Assembly (NCBI GenBank): GCA_001953115.1
Contig: LSSL01002192.1
Coordinates: 1 to 64,000, forward strand
Length of the DNA: 64,000 nucleotides
Direction of reading: 5' to 3'
Source: Smittium mucronatum
Taxonomy: Eukaryota; Kickxellomycota; Harpellomycetes; Harpellales; Legeriomycetaceae
Made by a program: the position numbers and the translations under genes. Positions within the stretch are counted from its first letter, which is position 1, and the number at the start of each line of letters is the position of its first letter. Below are positions 1-12,618 of this stretch, in pieces. The notes below the pieces were generated by a model. That model ran no database searches, was not told the DNA's origin, and saw only the letters and a list, made by a program, of their open reading frames with translations.

Positions 1-110
1 TACCAATAAAGTGCAAATGCGGCCTGAACGGCCTACCATCAATCTTTTTCGGGACCTTCGGTCCCTCAAAAATTCTTCAAAAGTTCGGATTAAAATAGCA
101 GTTGATTACC
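1..110. other. GC-rich hairpin island at window edge
   Basis: This segment is clearly richer in G+C than the surrounding DNA. It contains a perfect 6-bp hairpin, GGGACC-ttc-GGTCCC (51-65), and paired GGCC boxes (21-24 and 30-33). It runs off the window edge, so it may be the end of a repeat or of a structured RNA gene lying to the left. I see no convincing open frame. The function is unknown. Confidence 0.4.
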
Positions 111-939
111 ATTTCTGTTCATTATTTCTTAAATTTTTGTAGATTTCTAGATTCCGCCTTTCTTTTCCAGATTTTGTCTAAAAAAAAATTTCGACCAATA
201 TTTAAATGCTTTTTTATTGGATATATTTTGGTTAAAATTAAATTCAGACATAAACGTTTTTTTTTAGTTTAATTTAACTTGATATTAACTTAGAACTTAT
301 TGATATGAATCATTCTAAATTATAAATAAATGAAAATGTTGATTTTTCTACATTTTTATTTATTTTATACTTCAAAGAATGTTTTATTGAGTTTTAGTAA
401 ATATTTAAACTAATAAATTTTTCGAAATATCATCAAAATATCATCTAGTTCATTAAAAAAGCAATATAAATTTGAAAAATTTTGTATACCAAAAAAAAAA
501 TATATTGTATGAGTGCTTTTTGATAACAAGGTATACTTTGAAAATTTTGATCAATGAAAAATTAAAAAAATAAAAAACTTAAAAAAACATATTTTTACGT
601 ACTATTTATTGCCGAATAGATACAAGAATGGATTGTATTCATTTTAAAATTTTATAGGATTTTCAAACCGTAAATTAATTCTTAAATCAGATACATTAAC
701 ACCTTTGATAAAAAAACCCAAATCGGCCAAATGATAAATATAACATCATTCTCATGTAAAGAGGCAGAATAAAATACCATATAATTTAAATAAAAAATCA
801 AAAAGAAGAGGGATTAATATAGTTTTTTTTCTCGGATTATTTAAACAATATATAAATAGCTCAAAACATATTTAAAAAAATTTAAAAAAAGAAATTCTTT
901 TAAAAAATATCTCATCATACACTCCTTCGGCGCTCTAAC

Positions 940-975
940 GGCCCCTTAACCAATGGGAATTGGTTCATGGGGGCG
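940..975. other. Two-tier GC-rich hairpin
   Basis: An outer stem GCCCC/GGGGC (941-945 with 970-974) encloses an inner 7-bp stem AACCAAT/ATTGGTT (948-954 with 959-965) closed by a GGGA loop. The flanks (about 920-1090) are also GC-rich. Such a strong structure is unlikely by chance in this background. It could be part of a structured RNA, a transposon end or a regulatory cruciform. No family was recognised. Confidence 0.5.
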
Positions 976-1034
976 GGTGGTGCATATTTCTCTTTAATTT
1001 AAGTGATAATGCAACATGGATGTCATAAAAAAAT

Positions 1035-1052
1035 CGAGCTGGATCCAACTCG
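1035..1052. other. 18-bp near-perfect palindrome
   Basis: The sequence CGAGCTGGATCCAACTCG is its own reverse complement except for one symmetric mismatch pair. It sits in the same GC-rich island as the 940-975 hairpin. It could be a dimeric binding site or the remnant of a repeat terminus. Confidence 0.45.
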
Positions 1053-1269
1053 AAATTTGGTCTGGCGCTATCAGCTCGAAGCTGGCGAGGGATTAATTTA
1101 GAAACCAATTTTTTATATTATATTGTAAAAGATGATTAAATGAAACAAAAAAAAAGTTATTACAATATAAATTTTATGAAATTCCTTATTTGAAATTATC
1201 GGTAACCGTTTTTATATATTTTTAAATTAAATCAAGAAATTTTTAAACCTAAAATTACTTTTTCGGAGA

Positions 1270-1315
1270 AATTCAAATTCAAATTCAAATTTTAATTCAA
1301 CTTCAAATTCAAATC
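1270..1315. repeat. AAATTC-type hexanucleotide repeat
   Basis: Imperfect tandem copies of AAATTC, interrupted in the middle. It is an ordinary microsatellite. A vaguely similar TTCAAATTC patch lies near 8500. Confidence 0.6.
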
Positions 1316-3358
1316 TCTACATAATTGGCTGATTATAGATTTGAAATGGCACTTTTTAAGTTTTTTTAACCTCTGAAAAAAGCTAAAACTTTCATTGTGA
1401 ATTAGAATACATATCGACTCGAAATTAAGAAAGATAAAAGATAGATACGCTGTGATAATTACTGAGGTAACTGATATATAAATAAAAGGATAATCCCTTT
1501 ATTATTTTCAATTTTAAAGACATAAAATATAGAATCATATATTTAGACATATAAATTCTGAAACGAGGAGTTGAGGTTATAGAGTTTTTGCGGCATATAA
1601 AAAGCTTAATCGCTGATTTAGAATTAAAAATGGATTTAAACCTAAACTAGATGTATTTAGAAGTAAAGAAGACTAATTTATGGTTTCATATATCAAAATA
1701 GACAAAATTTACTTATTTTTAAAAAAGTAATAGAACATGTAAAAAATTAAAATAATAAGACAAATGTGGTAGTAAAATTATGCCAAAAATTTTTTTTTAG
1801 AGAAATATATTTAACTGTCAATGAAAAAATGGAAAGCTTATCATACCATGAGAAATATAACAAATAAAGTGAAAAGTTTGTGTTTCGAAAAAAATTCAAA
1901 AATTTACTAAGACTATTACTTTTTTATCTTCCTAAAAAGAATTCTTTTAAGATATTCTATCAAAACGTCAAAAATAAATTTTTTGAACGGATATTTAATT
2001 TGATAGAATTAATCGGGCTATCAGCAAAAATATTATAACAAATATAATTATTTTTATTCCACGAAAATTCACAAAATGAATTATAATTTTTTTTTTTTAT
2101 TGAAATATTAATTAAAAACTTATTTATTTATGTAAAGAAGATGAATTTATCTTGTATATATAATCCAATAAACCTATAGATTAAGAAAGACCATCAAATT
2201 TAGTTTCTTTACACAATAATATGAAATTCAATGGATTTTATTATATCTTTTCTTTCTTTGAAGATTATTGTATTCTATTTTCCCTAGAGGGGTCAGAGAG
2301 TGGACGAACTTATTCTACGAATGTGGATAATTTTCAAAAAAAATATAAATGCATAAATATTTACTGCCTAATATTTTATTCGATATCAATGATTTTTCGA
2401 TATCACACAAATTAGAAGATGGGTAAGCGCTGGTCACTCATAAAAATAAAAAATTTCAACTTTTTTTTTTTTACAATAAATTTGAAATATAATTCGGATT
2501 CGTCACTTTTAACAATTCTGACCGTTCTTTTTTCTTTTTATTGTTTTCCCTGTTTTATTTAGGTTAATATTTATTTAAATTACCTCTTCTCTTTTATGAA
2601 ATTTTTCTTTTAATAATTCAAATAATTTATTCTATAATGATTATGTAATCATATTTAGCTGTTTTATAATTTAATTCAATATGATTTTTGAAAATATGAA
2701 CCGTAGAAAAAAAATCTAAAATCTAAAATACCAATTTTTGACTTTGAATTATGTTTTTTTTGTAATAAATATTAGTTTGATAAAAAAAATCTAGGAAATA
2801 TGATAAAAAATCAATATTTACTATTAGAAGATATGTGTATAAATGATGATTTCTAGATGAATTAGTTTCCGTTTATATGTAACCGAGAATCAAAGCTCAA
2901 AAATGTTGGCAATAGTGAGACTAGCTACAAAAAATTTTCGTGTATATTTTTTTGTATGATTATTTAGTCGCAATGAGCTTTCCAGAATTAATATTAACCA
3001 TATTAGCATAAAATAAATATAATCACAATCAAGTTAATGATAATTTAATAGAAAAAATAAAATTTAAAAAGTAACCTTTACAAGAAAATTATCTCTTGTG
3101 GTCTTTATTGAGGCTGAATTTTAATCCATAAAAAGCTTGAAATATTAAGATATTAAAAAACAAACTTATAAATATATAAAACCATATTTAAGTTTTATTT
3201 CAATAATCTAAGAGGTAAAATATGGCAAATATAGGTTCTTTATTGTTAAAAAAATGTAATATATATTTTTAACTCAGAAAAAAATCATTATATATAAAAG
3301 GAGCTTCTTTAATAAATGACTCTGGATTAAAATCTTAATTTTTAAAAAATATTCTCAT

Positions 3359-3366
3359 ATTTCATG
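3359..3366. repeat. Candidate target-site duplication, left
   Basis: The octamer ATTTCATG recurs as a direct repeat at 4937-4944. The two copies sit 11 and 10 bp outside the recognisable inverted-repeat ends of the element at 3378-4926, as expected if the extreme element tips have diverged. An 8-9 bp duplication would fit hAT or Mutator-like transposition. Confidence 0.4.
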
Positions 3367-3377
3367 GGATTTCAGGG

Positions 3378-3736
3378 CTATTGGCGTATTACAATTTGAC
3401 CTACTGAAAATTTCACATACTATTTTCACCACATTAAAATTTTACCTACTGCCCAATTGGTCTACTTTATGATTTGGCTATCGATAAATTAACCTATCTA
3501 AAAATTTTAAATCGCTAAATTGACCTATTCTTACATACACCTACAGCAAAATTGGCCCATTTAAAAATTGGATTCCTATTTTATCGTATTTTTAATTTAC
3601 CCTATTAATACAATTGCTTCCAATAAGAGCTCATAAAGTAAATGACTCCAAAAACTAAAATTTTAGCAAAATGTATTAAAGTTTAGGAGTTTTAGTCACT
3701 AAGCAACATATTTAAAACTTACTCGTTTACCTGAAT
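3378..3736 (+). repeat. Left terminal inverted repeat
   Basis: Left arm of the element. It pairs with 4566-4926. Similarity fades near the shared CCTGAAT. Confidence 0.8.
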
Positions 3737-4565
3737 ATCGCATAGCTAAACTGATTTAAGTATCAAAGTTATTTTTTATAAATTTTTTAAGTGGTACTTT
3801 AAAATCATTTTATCATGCACCCTTATTTATATAAAGAAATGGGCTAAGTTATAGTGATATTTTAAAAACTCTATATGATTAAATATATCACGGGAATAAA
3901 AGCTAAAGATATTACTGTACATCTTTGTAATCTTTGTGGTATATCATCTTCCTCCAAAATATCTTGAGAAGGTGATAATAGTACTAATTTTATAAGCTCA
4001 AGTGGTTGGAAAAAGTATTTAATAACCAACATTTAATCATAAACTACAATATTTTATGAAGTTAATACCCCTTGATTTTATATTTTTTGTATTTATAGTA
4101 GCTTTCATATATATCGCTATTATTTTAAATATAATCGAATCATTATTGTAAATTTATGATAGTATTTTATATGATTTTCCATATAACTTTATAAAATTAT
4201 AAATCTTCTAAAATTTTTCTTTGTTTGAGGGTTGTATTTAAAAATAAGGCTAAGATCATTATTTTTACTTTAATTATAATTATATGCGATTTCAAAGCTA
4301 TTACCCAATGTAAATTCAAATCGATGAGTAGAAATATTAGCCCACAGATATAAGATTGAATTAATAGAGGATTTAATATTATGGTATTTGTGGGCCTAAT
4401 CATTTGATTAAGGCACCATAAAATTCACCAGTATTGTCTAATATCTAAGATAGGGTTGTTTCCTAATTTTTAGGTAAAAATCGATGTCATTATTCATAAT
4501 TTTGTAGTTTGTTAACAGGTAATCATAAAATAAATGAGGAGTTATTCTAATTGGAATTAAGTGAA

Positions 4566-4926
4566 ATTCAGGCACACAAGTAAGAATTAAATATGTTGTC
4601 TTAGTACTAAAACTCCCAAACTTTAATACATTTTGCTAAAATTTTGGTTTTTGGAGGGACATTTACTTTATGAGCTCTTATTGGAAGCAATTGTATTAAT
4701 AGGGTAAATTAAAAATACGATAAAATAGGAATCCAATTTTTAAATGGGCCAATTTTGCTGTAGGTGTATGTAAGAATAGGTCAATTTAGCGATTTAAAAT
4801 TTTTAGATAGGTTAATTTATCGATAGCCAAATCATAAAGTAGACCAATTGGGCAGTAGGTAAAATTTTAATGTGGTGAAAATAGTATGTGAAATTTTCAG
4901 TAGGTCAAATTGTAATACGCCAATAG
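4566..4926 (-). repeat. Right terminal inverted repeat
   Basis: Right arm of the element, the reverse complement of 3378-3736 with a small number of substitutions and indels. Confidence 0.8.
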
Positions 4927-4936
4927 TCACGTCAAA

Positions 4937-4944
4937 ATTTCATG
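4937..4944. repeat. Candidate target-site duplication, right
   Basis: Second copy of ATTTCATG; see 3359-3366. Confidence 0.4.
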
Positions 4945-7900
4945 AATATATATACCGAGAAAATCCTATCTACTATAGCCACAAATAATTGTAGCTGTTT
5001 ATGAAAAATGTGAAATTATAAGGAAAATATTTTGTATCTTTTTTTTCAAATAACAAATAGACATAATATTTTATGTCTTTGCAGCTTCAATCACCTATAA
5101 AACCCCCCATCGGAACTTCCTTTGTAGGGTTTTTTAAAATAAAATTTTCATTAATTTAGTAAGGTGCAAATTTATTTTAATAAATGTTTTTTTATTTTTA
5201 ATCGTTATATAAAATTAGCGAATTAAATATTAGTATAAATTTCACATTAATCCAATAAATGAACTTTATAGAAATTGAATTTATAATCATATATCCAGAT
5301 TTTTGTATAAAAAAATCATAAAATAAATATTGTATATTGAGACCTTAATTATTCAGTAAACTCTTTTAAGACAAGTCTAAAGTTACATAAATTTAAGGAT
5401 TTGATAATGCTATTATTCAAAATTAATCAAAAGTGATTTAAAATGGAAATTTTTATCATTTGGGTATAATTTTGCGTTTTATGTTTGAAATATACACAGT
5501 GTAGTGTAATTTAGCATAAATTGGTCGAAATTTATTAGATAGCCGATTTTTAAGGCATTTTCAACAATGCAAAGTAAACTTTAGAAATTTTCGTCATTTA
5601 CTCAAAAGATCCAAAGAGTGAAAAAAATTATTCAAACTCTGATTTAACCGCATTTGGAATATTTTACTATACCGACACCAAAAAGAAATAAAAGGGCCTG
5701 AGTTTATTGGATTCAAGTAATTTAGATATATGATATGATGGAATTATTATTTATTTTTTTTGAAAAGTATAAGATGCGGTATTATTATTGCAGAAAAATA
5801 AGAGATTTATATTAAATTTGTTTGAGTATATGTGAATTGTCCCAGTATCTATATTAAAAAAATTATACTTAGATGCAGTGGAAAAAAAAGTGTCATTGAA
5901 AGTCATTTCCATAGCGAATATTTAATATATACAGCAAAATTTCCACAATTTATAATCAATTATTAAATAAATCATATTTTTAAACCCCAGAGTATCAATA
6001 TTTACTGCAAGAATATTTAAATTTAAAAATTTAAATTCTATATAAATATATATAAATTAAAAAAAAAATACCTCTGAGACACCAAAAAATAAATATTAAG
6101 AGTTTTTTCATTTAATTTTAAAAATAGATAACATTGAAAAGAATCCCAAAGAAATTTTAATGAAGACTAATTATCTGATTCCAATAAAATACACAATTTA
6201 CTTGTACCCACATCGATGAGAATGATTCAATCGGCATAATTTTCTGCTATATTTAGTCAAAAAAAAAGATGCGAAGCTCCAAAGCACCCATAGTTTCTTC
6301 TATAATGATTGGAATTGTCTAAAAATTATATCTATTTCTTGAAATTTTGATAAGCACAATTAGCGAAAAAATCAAAAAGGAAAAATTGATATCCGTACCC
6401 TTTTCAAAAATGATTATAGCTTCTATTATGATAAAGTAGGTGTGTATTTATAGTACGAAATATAGAAATAAATGATAAAAAAATTAAATCATCGTTTTAC
6501 GTTGAGGAAAAAATCTTTCTTAATATCGGATTTATTTTTTACATACATCTTTTTGCGGTTTAGTCGAGTTAAAGTTTTTTTAAGGGTCCCCAAGTTTTTC
6601 ATAATTTTTCCTGTAAAATATTACATATTCTTAATCTAAGATGATACTTAGATCATAGTTTACGCTTTTTCTGTTTTTTTTTGTTGCCGATTTTTATTTT
6701 TCCAATTATGTTTATTATTATTAATAGTAAAATTATGAATTTAATTTTAATAAAATATGACTAGAAATTGGTTAATACGATAACTCAAGGTTTTATTAGT
6801 ATGTGAATTCATATAAACACATTTATTTCTTTGTATGATATCATCATTAAGAAAAAAAAATGCGATTTTATTTTTATTTTTTTCGGGGTTTAGATTCAAT
6901 TTTTCACATATATTCACCCTTTTTTTTATTTATCTACATAGTTTACACTATCATTTTTCCCCCTCTTATATAAGTTTTTGAGAAATTTTTTTTATGTAAT
7001 TTTAAAATAATGTCTAATCTAGTTAAAAATTTAATATAAATATACTTGCCAATCTAATAGAAGATCGATAAATATAATCTACCTGCACATTTAGTATTAC
7101 TCATACCTGTATTAAATTACTAATTAATCTATCTTATTACTTCTTATTGGCAATAATAAAATATTTATTTTTAACTTCTAAAAAAGCTTTGATATTTATC
7201 TTTGTGTTTTCTTTTTTAAATTTAGAATATATTGCAACTTATACATGAAATATTCGTAGCCAAAATATTGAAAATAGAAAAAAATTTCATTATTTTAATA
7301 TATAAATTACACATAATATTAATATTTCCGCTTCGAAAAAGGGTTTATTTTACGAATTTATTAATTCCAAAAAAATATCTTAACTGCAAATGGGGAGTTT
7401 TTTGCGAGTTTCCCTTATCGCATTTACATCCGTAGAGATCATAATATTTTTTACAAACTAAAATAGATTTATTAGAATATTTACAGTCTGCTAGACTAAA
7501 ATTTTCACATCATTTAAGTTAAACTTAAGTTCCAATTTTTAACATCTTGTAAATAAAAAAAGAGTATTTGGAGGAAATAACGATGTTTAATTAATACGTG
7601 CCCGAGATTCTATTATTCTCAGTTGAAAAGTAGACTTTGGCAAAACTGCCGCCATTTTTTACAATTTTTTATATCAAGCTAAATTAATGGTCCATAAAGG
7701 TCTTTCACTCTGATTGGGTCAATAATAAGCTACTTTTTAAAAGTATTTGGAGACATAAATTTTAACATAATTTTAAGCTAATATAAAAGATTTTAAGAGG
7801 AAAATATCTGCGCAGAGAGTGTCAATGAATTATATAAATCTATTTTTTAGAATTTTTCTCGGGGCTACCGGTATTTCTCATTATTATCCGAATTTATCTG

Positions 7901-10710
7901 AAAATAAAATTCTCAGGAAAGAAAATTGTGCCAATTTAAGCAGGATTAAAAATTAAATTTATAGAATTTATTCCATAGTATAATTTATCCTGAAATATCT
8001 TTTATCTAAAATTTTTAAAATTAGCATGATAAAATTAATTATGAAATAGTTAGTCTTATTTGAGTAAAAAACTAAAAATGGTCTAATATATATATATATT
8101 TCGACTGTTATATATTTCAAAAAAATAATATTTACAATAAAAAAAAAGTATTGCCAGAATTTTTATTTTGTGAATGTAAAAATGTTTTCACACATTATAT
8201 AAATGAATAATCCGACAAAATTTCAAAATGAAACCACGTAAAAGTATATTTTATAAATATAAGTTTCATTTTTTAATAAATAATTTCAAATTATATGAAC
8301 TTATGGTCTAAAAAAAATTGAAAAAAGTGAAATAGGTAAATATTTGCATTTTATATTACCTTTAGATTAAGAAATCATATGCGATATTCTATCCATGTTT
8401 TTAAATAAATTTAATATAATAAATTATATGCTCAAGAATTTCATTTATTCCGTGTTTATATATTTTTAAAATTTAAAATCAACTTTAAATTTGCACTAAA
8501 CTTCAAATTCGAATTTCGAAAAAAAGTTCTTTGAGGAAACTAATTATCATTAATATAATCAAAATACCTAAATATTTCACGAGTCCAAATTATTAAACGA
8601 TATTTAATATAAAATTATTAGAGATTTTAGTCTAAAAGACGTTGTTTATTAATACCATAAACTAATTCTCAGAAAAAAGTTAATATATTTGGGTTATTTA
8701 TCTATATAAAAAGAAGATATGTAAATTAATAAATAAATCTGATTTATCTTTGTTATCAATCGTTTAAAATGGATTATTTTTAATGAAAAATTTACAAAAT
8801 ATATAATTCTTTTTTGTAAAAATCATTGATACTACTTAAAAGGGTTTAAATGTTTCATTATTTCTATTAATAAAATTTGTTAATTTTTATAATTTTTTTT
8901 AATGTAATAATTCTGTATTTGAGTGTCATACGTATTATTTGAAAGTTACAGTTTACATATAAAAGAACATCACGTATATAAGAACCTTTTCTTCCTACAG
9001 TTATTTATTAGAATTCCATGAAGTATAATTTTTTTTTTACTAAAATCTTTATTTTTCAAAATATTAGAACTTATGAGATAAATTTTCATAAGTTTGATAA
9101 TATTATAATAACCCGAGAAAGTTTTTTTTTTTATAAAAAAATTCCCAAAAAAAACATTTATCCCTTTAAAGTCATCTTACGACTATAATTATCTCATTAA
9201 GTTTCAATATATACAATAATAAAGAGCAATAGGTCACTAATTAAAAATGTAGCTGCTTATAATTTATATTATCAAAAAGAAAATATTATATATAAAATAG
9301 TTGTAATAATTGGGATAGTTTTATTAAATGTAGTTAATAAAGTTGATAGTAGCACATTGGGATTGTTATGAATTTTTTTGTCCACAATTGAATTAGTCAC
9401 AAATAAAAACGATGAGTTATTCATAAATATCAAAGATAAAAAATAATTTATATATAGTATTTGAATAAATTAATACTTTTTATATATGACTCGAATTAAA
9501 ATCAGTTTTTACGTAAAATGAAAAAAAAATTAAAATCAGTAATTAATATTATCTTTATTTAGATATATGGGACTTTCAAAAAAAAATATATATTGCTTCT
9601 TTATGGCACTGTTATACCATCTAAATTTTTTATTTAATTGTCATAATCATCTTTTTTGTAATTATATATCACTTAAAACCAATTTTTATTAATAATTATT
9701 ACCCAATTGAAATTAATTAATATTAAAGTAAGCATATTTGCTTACAAATAATTTTTTTTCGGAGAAATACGTTCTGAGATTTTTAATTTAAATTCGGAAA
9801 ATCTTGATAGAAAATTAATATGCATAATTGCATTGGATTAAACCTTTTCTTAAACATTAATTAAACCAGATTAATTTATGTAAATATTGAATTTTATATT
9901 TTCTGGAAATAAAATCGTTAAATTATTAAATTATTAGTTTGCAAAATATATATCGATAATTTTCTCAAATGGCTTATTATTTTCTAAATAATTTGGTTGA
10001 ATAATTTATTTTTCACTATAATATGAATTAATAATGAAAAATATAACAAGTTTTTTAATAAAAAAATTTCAAAAGGGATTTTTTTTCTTCTTATTTTGGT
10101 GTGCAAAAGGTATTATTAAAATTAATTAGCGTTTAATTATCAAAAGGAGAGTATTTAATAATAAAAACACAAAAAGATATAAAGTAAATATAATTTAATT
10201 TTTTTTTTAATTTGAAAATACTCTTCTTTATTTCTAATTGCTCATGTTTTCAAAAATTCTTAATCACAAAATTTTTTTTCAACTATTAACGAATAGTTAT
10301 GAAAAAACACATTTATTTATACTGGAAATTTATTTTTTCATCTAAATATAGATTTTCTATTAAAAATTTCTAAAAAACAACGTGATTTAGCCTTACGCAA
10401 TATTATATCCCAAAAAAACCTCTAATAAAGGAGATTAAAAGTTTAGAAATCATAAAAATTATATAATAAAGTATGGTTAAATAAAATGAATTAAATCGCG
10501 TAAAAAATAATAATTTTTATTTCATAAAATTATGCACTCAATTAATCTGATTTTTTAATTTTTTTTTTTAAATTTCAAAACTATAAAATAGCTACCCATA
10601 TTTATTTTATCTTGAACTAGATTATTAAAGTAGTATAATTTCAAAGACTACTGAGTTAAAAAAAATATAAAAAAAGATTCATGATATTATAACACCGGTA
10701 AAATAATAGA
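4945..10710. other. AT-rich non-coding stretch
   Basis: There is no intact gene here. Slightly GC-richer patches at 5440-5960 and 7560-7930 give readable amino-acid strings, but stop codons fall about as often as expected by chance, so I do not call genes. A 67-codon frame at 7232-7435 is compositionally random. No tRNA or other RNA gene was seen. Confidence 0.55.
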
Positions 10711-11040
10711 ATTATTAGCAAAAATAGACAGGGTTTTTAAAGTAACACAAAAAAAAAAACAGATTTTAAAATAAAAGCAAATACATAGGTGTTTTTAATT
10801 TGATTACAATTTTTAGCTAATGAATTCAATAATTAAATAAACTGTTGATTTATGAATAATGTCAGCAAATAATAGCAATCAATTTGCTATATATGCATTT
10901 AACTGTAAATTAATATCGAAATTAGAGAAGCCGTATAATAACCCCAGTTTTGATTGGAATTTTGCTCAACTATTCTATATTGATAATTAATGTATGAAAA
11001 ATAGAAAACATGAATAGGAAATTTGATTCTTTTAAGGAGG
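10711..11040 (+). repeat. Dispersed repeat B, copy 1
   Basis: This is the inverted partner of 12303-12618. Shared landmarks in order are ATTAGCAAAAAT, ACAGATTTTAA, ATTCAATAATTAAA, AATCAATTTGCTAT, TATGCATTTAAC, AAATTAGAGAA, CCCAG.TTTGATT and TATTGATAATTA. Identity in the 165-bp core is roughly 80% by eye. One frame reads like decayed protein (for example NQFAIYAF), but a TGA is present at the same place in both copies, so neither copy is functional as coding sequence. Confidence 0.7.
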
Positions 11041-12302
11041 TTATATAGTTTAATTTAATCAAGATTAGCTTCAAAAATATATTAAATAATACGCAGAGCT
11101 AAACCTATCTCAGGATTTTTTTTTTAATTTATCAAATACCAGAGTTTAAAACAACCACTATAACCGGATTTTCAAATGTATGAGATGTTGGAATCCAAAA
11201 TAAATCGAAGAATAATTAAAATAACAAGTCTAATTTATTTATAATTCGATTAAGGTGCCAAATTGATTTCAATATGATAAAAATTTTATTCAGTTAGTAG
11301 AAATTTGAAATATTTATAGTAAGAAGCTCACTCATATTTTTTCTAGCAATTAATTTGAGTATAATTGGATTTTTATTATTGGCACCTAAACCATTATCGT
11401 TAATTTTTATTATTTAAGATGATAAATGACTCTATATGTTTAAACATGAGCTTCTACCAATTTCATTATATATATTGATATTCTTGCGTTCTGAAAAATA
11501 TCTCATTAGATGAACAATGTCTATATATAACTGATTCTAATCTTAAAGCTATAACCGATATCTGATGAAATACAGCCATAAAATTTTTCCATATTGGGGT
11601 TTGTGTATAAATTTTATAGATCTATATCTTATCTTTTTCACTTATTTTGGCAAGATGGTTCAGAAAAACCACAGAAAAACTTCATTTTTATTCTTTTTTT
11701 TTTAAAAATAATATATTTAGTAAACGAATTTTGAAGAGAATACAACAAGTACAGAATAATTTACACAAAGAAGAAACTTGTAGTTAAAAAATCAAACCCA
11801 AACTACAATTCATTGGAATTATAGCCTATCAAATTAAATTATAACTACAATTCTATGGTTTGAAAAGGGATTTCAAATTTCATACTAATAAATCAGAATG
11901 ATATTTCCATATAAAAGATGTGCATTTTAAGAAAAAAAAATTGAAAATGTAATAGTAAGAAAACATTATCTCTGTATTTATTATTTAAAAATTCTTAAAG
12001 GTATATTTTTTAGCAAATAAATAGTTAAAAATTCAGGAAGTGGTGTAGTTACGGTATAAATGTTTAATTTTTGTAATCTTTTAGTATTAACCTTATTTTT
12101 ATCTTTGCTATTTATCAAAAAAAAAACTCACATTTCTCTTTAAAGGAATGTGAAAAGTGTCATAATCAAAATTATGTTTTAAAAACCAACTCTTTACAAA
12201 ATATCATTAATGATTTCAAAAGTTACTATAAATGTGGAATATAAAGTCAAATTATGCAAAGATAGCAAAATTAATTAGTGATAGGTTATGATTTCACCAT
12301 TT
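11041..12302. other. Spacer between inverted copies of repeat B
   Basis: AT-rich sequence between the two inverted copies. No gene or RNA was seen. The arrangement could be one ~1.9-kb element with inverted ends or two independent insertions. Confidence 0.45.
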
Positions 12303-12618
12303 CAAAATTAAAAGAATTCTTTTAATACTTTCCAAATCTAGATAGAGTTTGGAGTAATATTTCGCACAGTAATTATCAATATTGTATAGTGGAGCTAAAG
12401 TTTAATCAAAGCTGGGTTCATTATGAATTTTCTCTAATTTTGATAATAATGCTAAGTTAAATGCATAAATAGCAAATTGATTTTTTTTATTTGCTGGTAT
12501 TATTCATAAACCAAAGGCGAGTTTAATTATTGAATCCATATGAAAAAAAATGAAATTCAAATTAAAATCTGTCTAGTTTCGCGATTATTTTAAAATATGT
12601 GAATTTTTGCTAATAAAC
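12303..12618 (-). repeat. Dispersed repeat B, copy 2
   Basis: Reverse-complement copy of 10711-11040. On the minus strand the frame starting at 12540 stays coding-like for more than 100 codons, with several in-frame stops, continuing to about 12120. This suggests the family derives from a protein-coding element that has since decayed. The protein was not recognised. Confidence 0.7.

Larger units (their letters stand above)
111..3358. other. AT-rich non-coding stretch
   Basis: Apart from the GC-rich island around 920-1090 and a short simple repeat near 1270-1315, this stretch is homopolymer-rich A/T sequence. The only long ATG-started frame (2221-2415, 64 codons) is of a size expected by chance at this composition and has no recognisable motif. 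No RNA gene was seen. Confidence 0.6.
3378..4926. mobile_element. Long-TIR non-autonomous DNA transposon, copy 1
   Basis: The first ~359 bases (3378-3736) reappear in inverted orientation at 4566-4926 with very few differences, starting CTATTGGCGTATTAC. About 830 bp of AT-rich sequence lies between. Nothing inside codes for a transposase, so the element looks non-autonomous. Long TIRs with possible 8-bp flanking duplications resemble Mutator-like or foldback elements, but the superfamily is not proven. The near-identity of the two arms suggests recent insertion or arm homogenisation. A much older full-length relative lies at 21812-23206, showing that this is a dispersed family. A decayed Mutator-like transposase is at 42682-44240, but no direct link between the two is visible. 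Confidence 0.8.

Noticed and set aside
5441..5960. Frame that reads like protein with scattered stops
   Set aside because: About 12 stops in 173 codons is close to chance at this composition, and no second copy or family match supports it.
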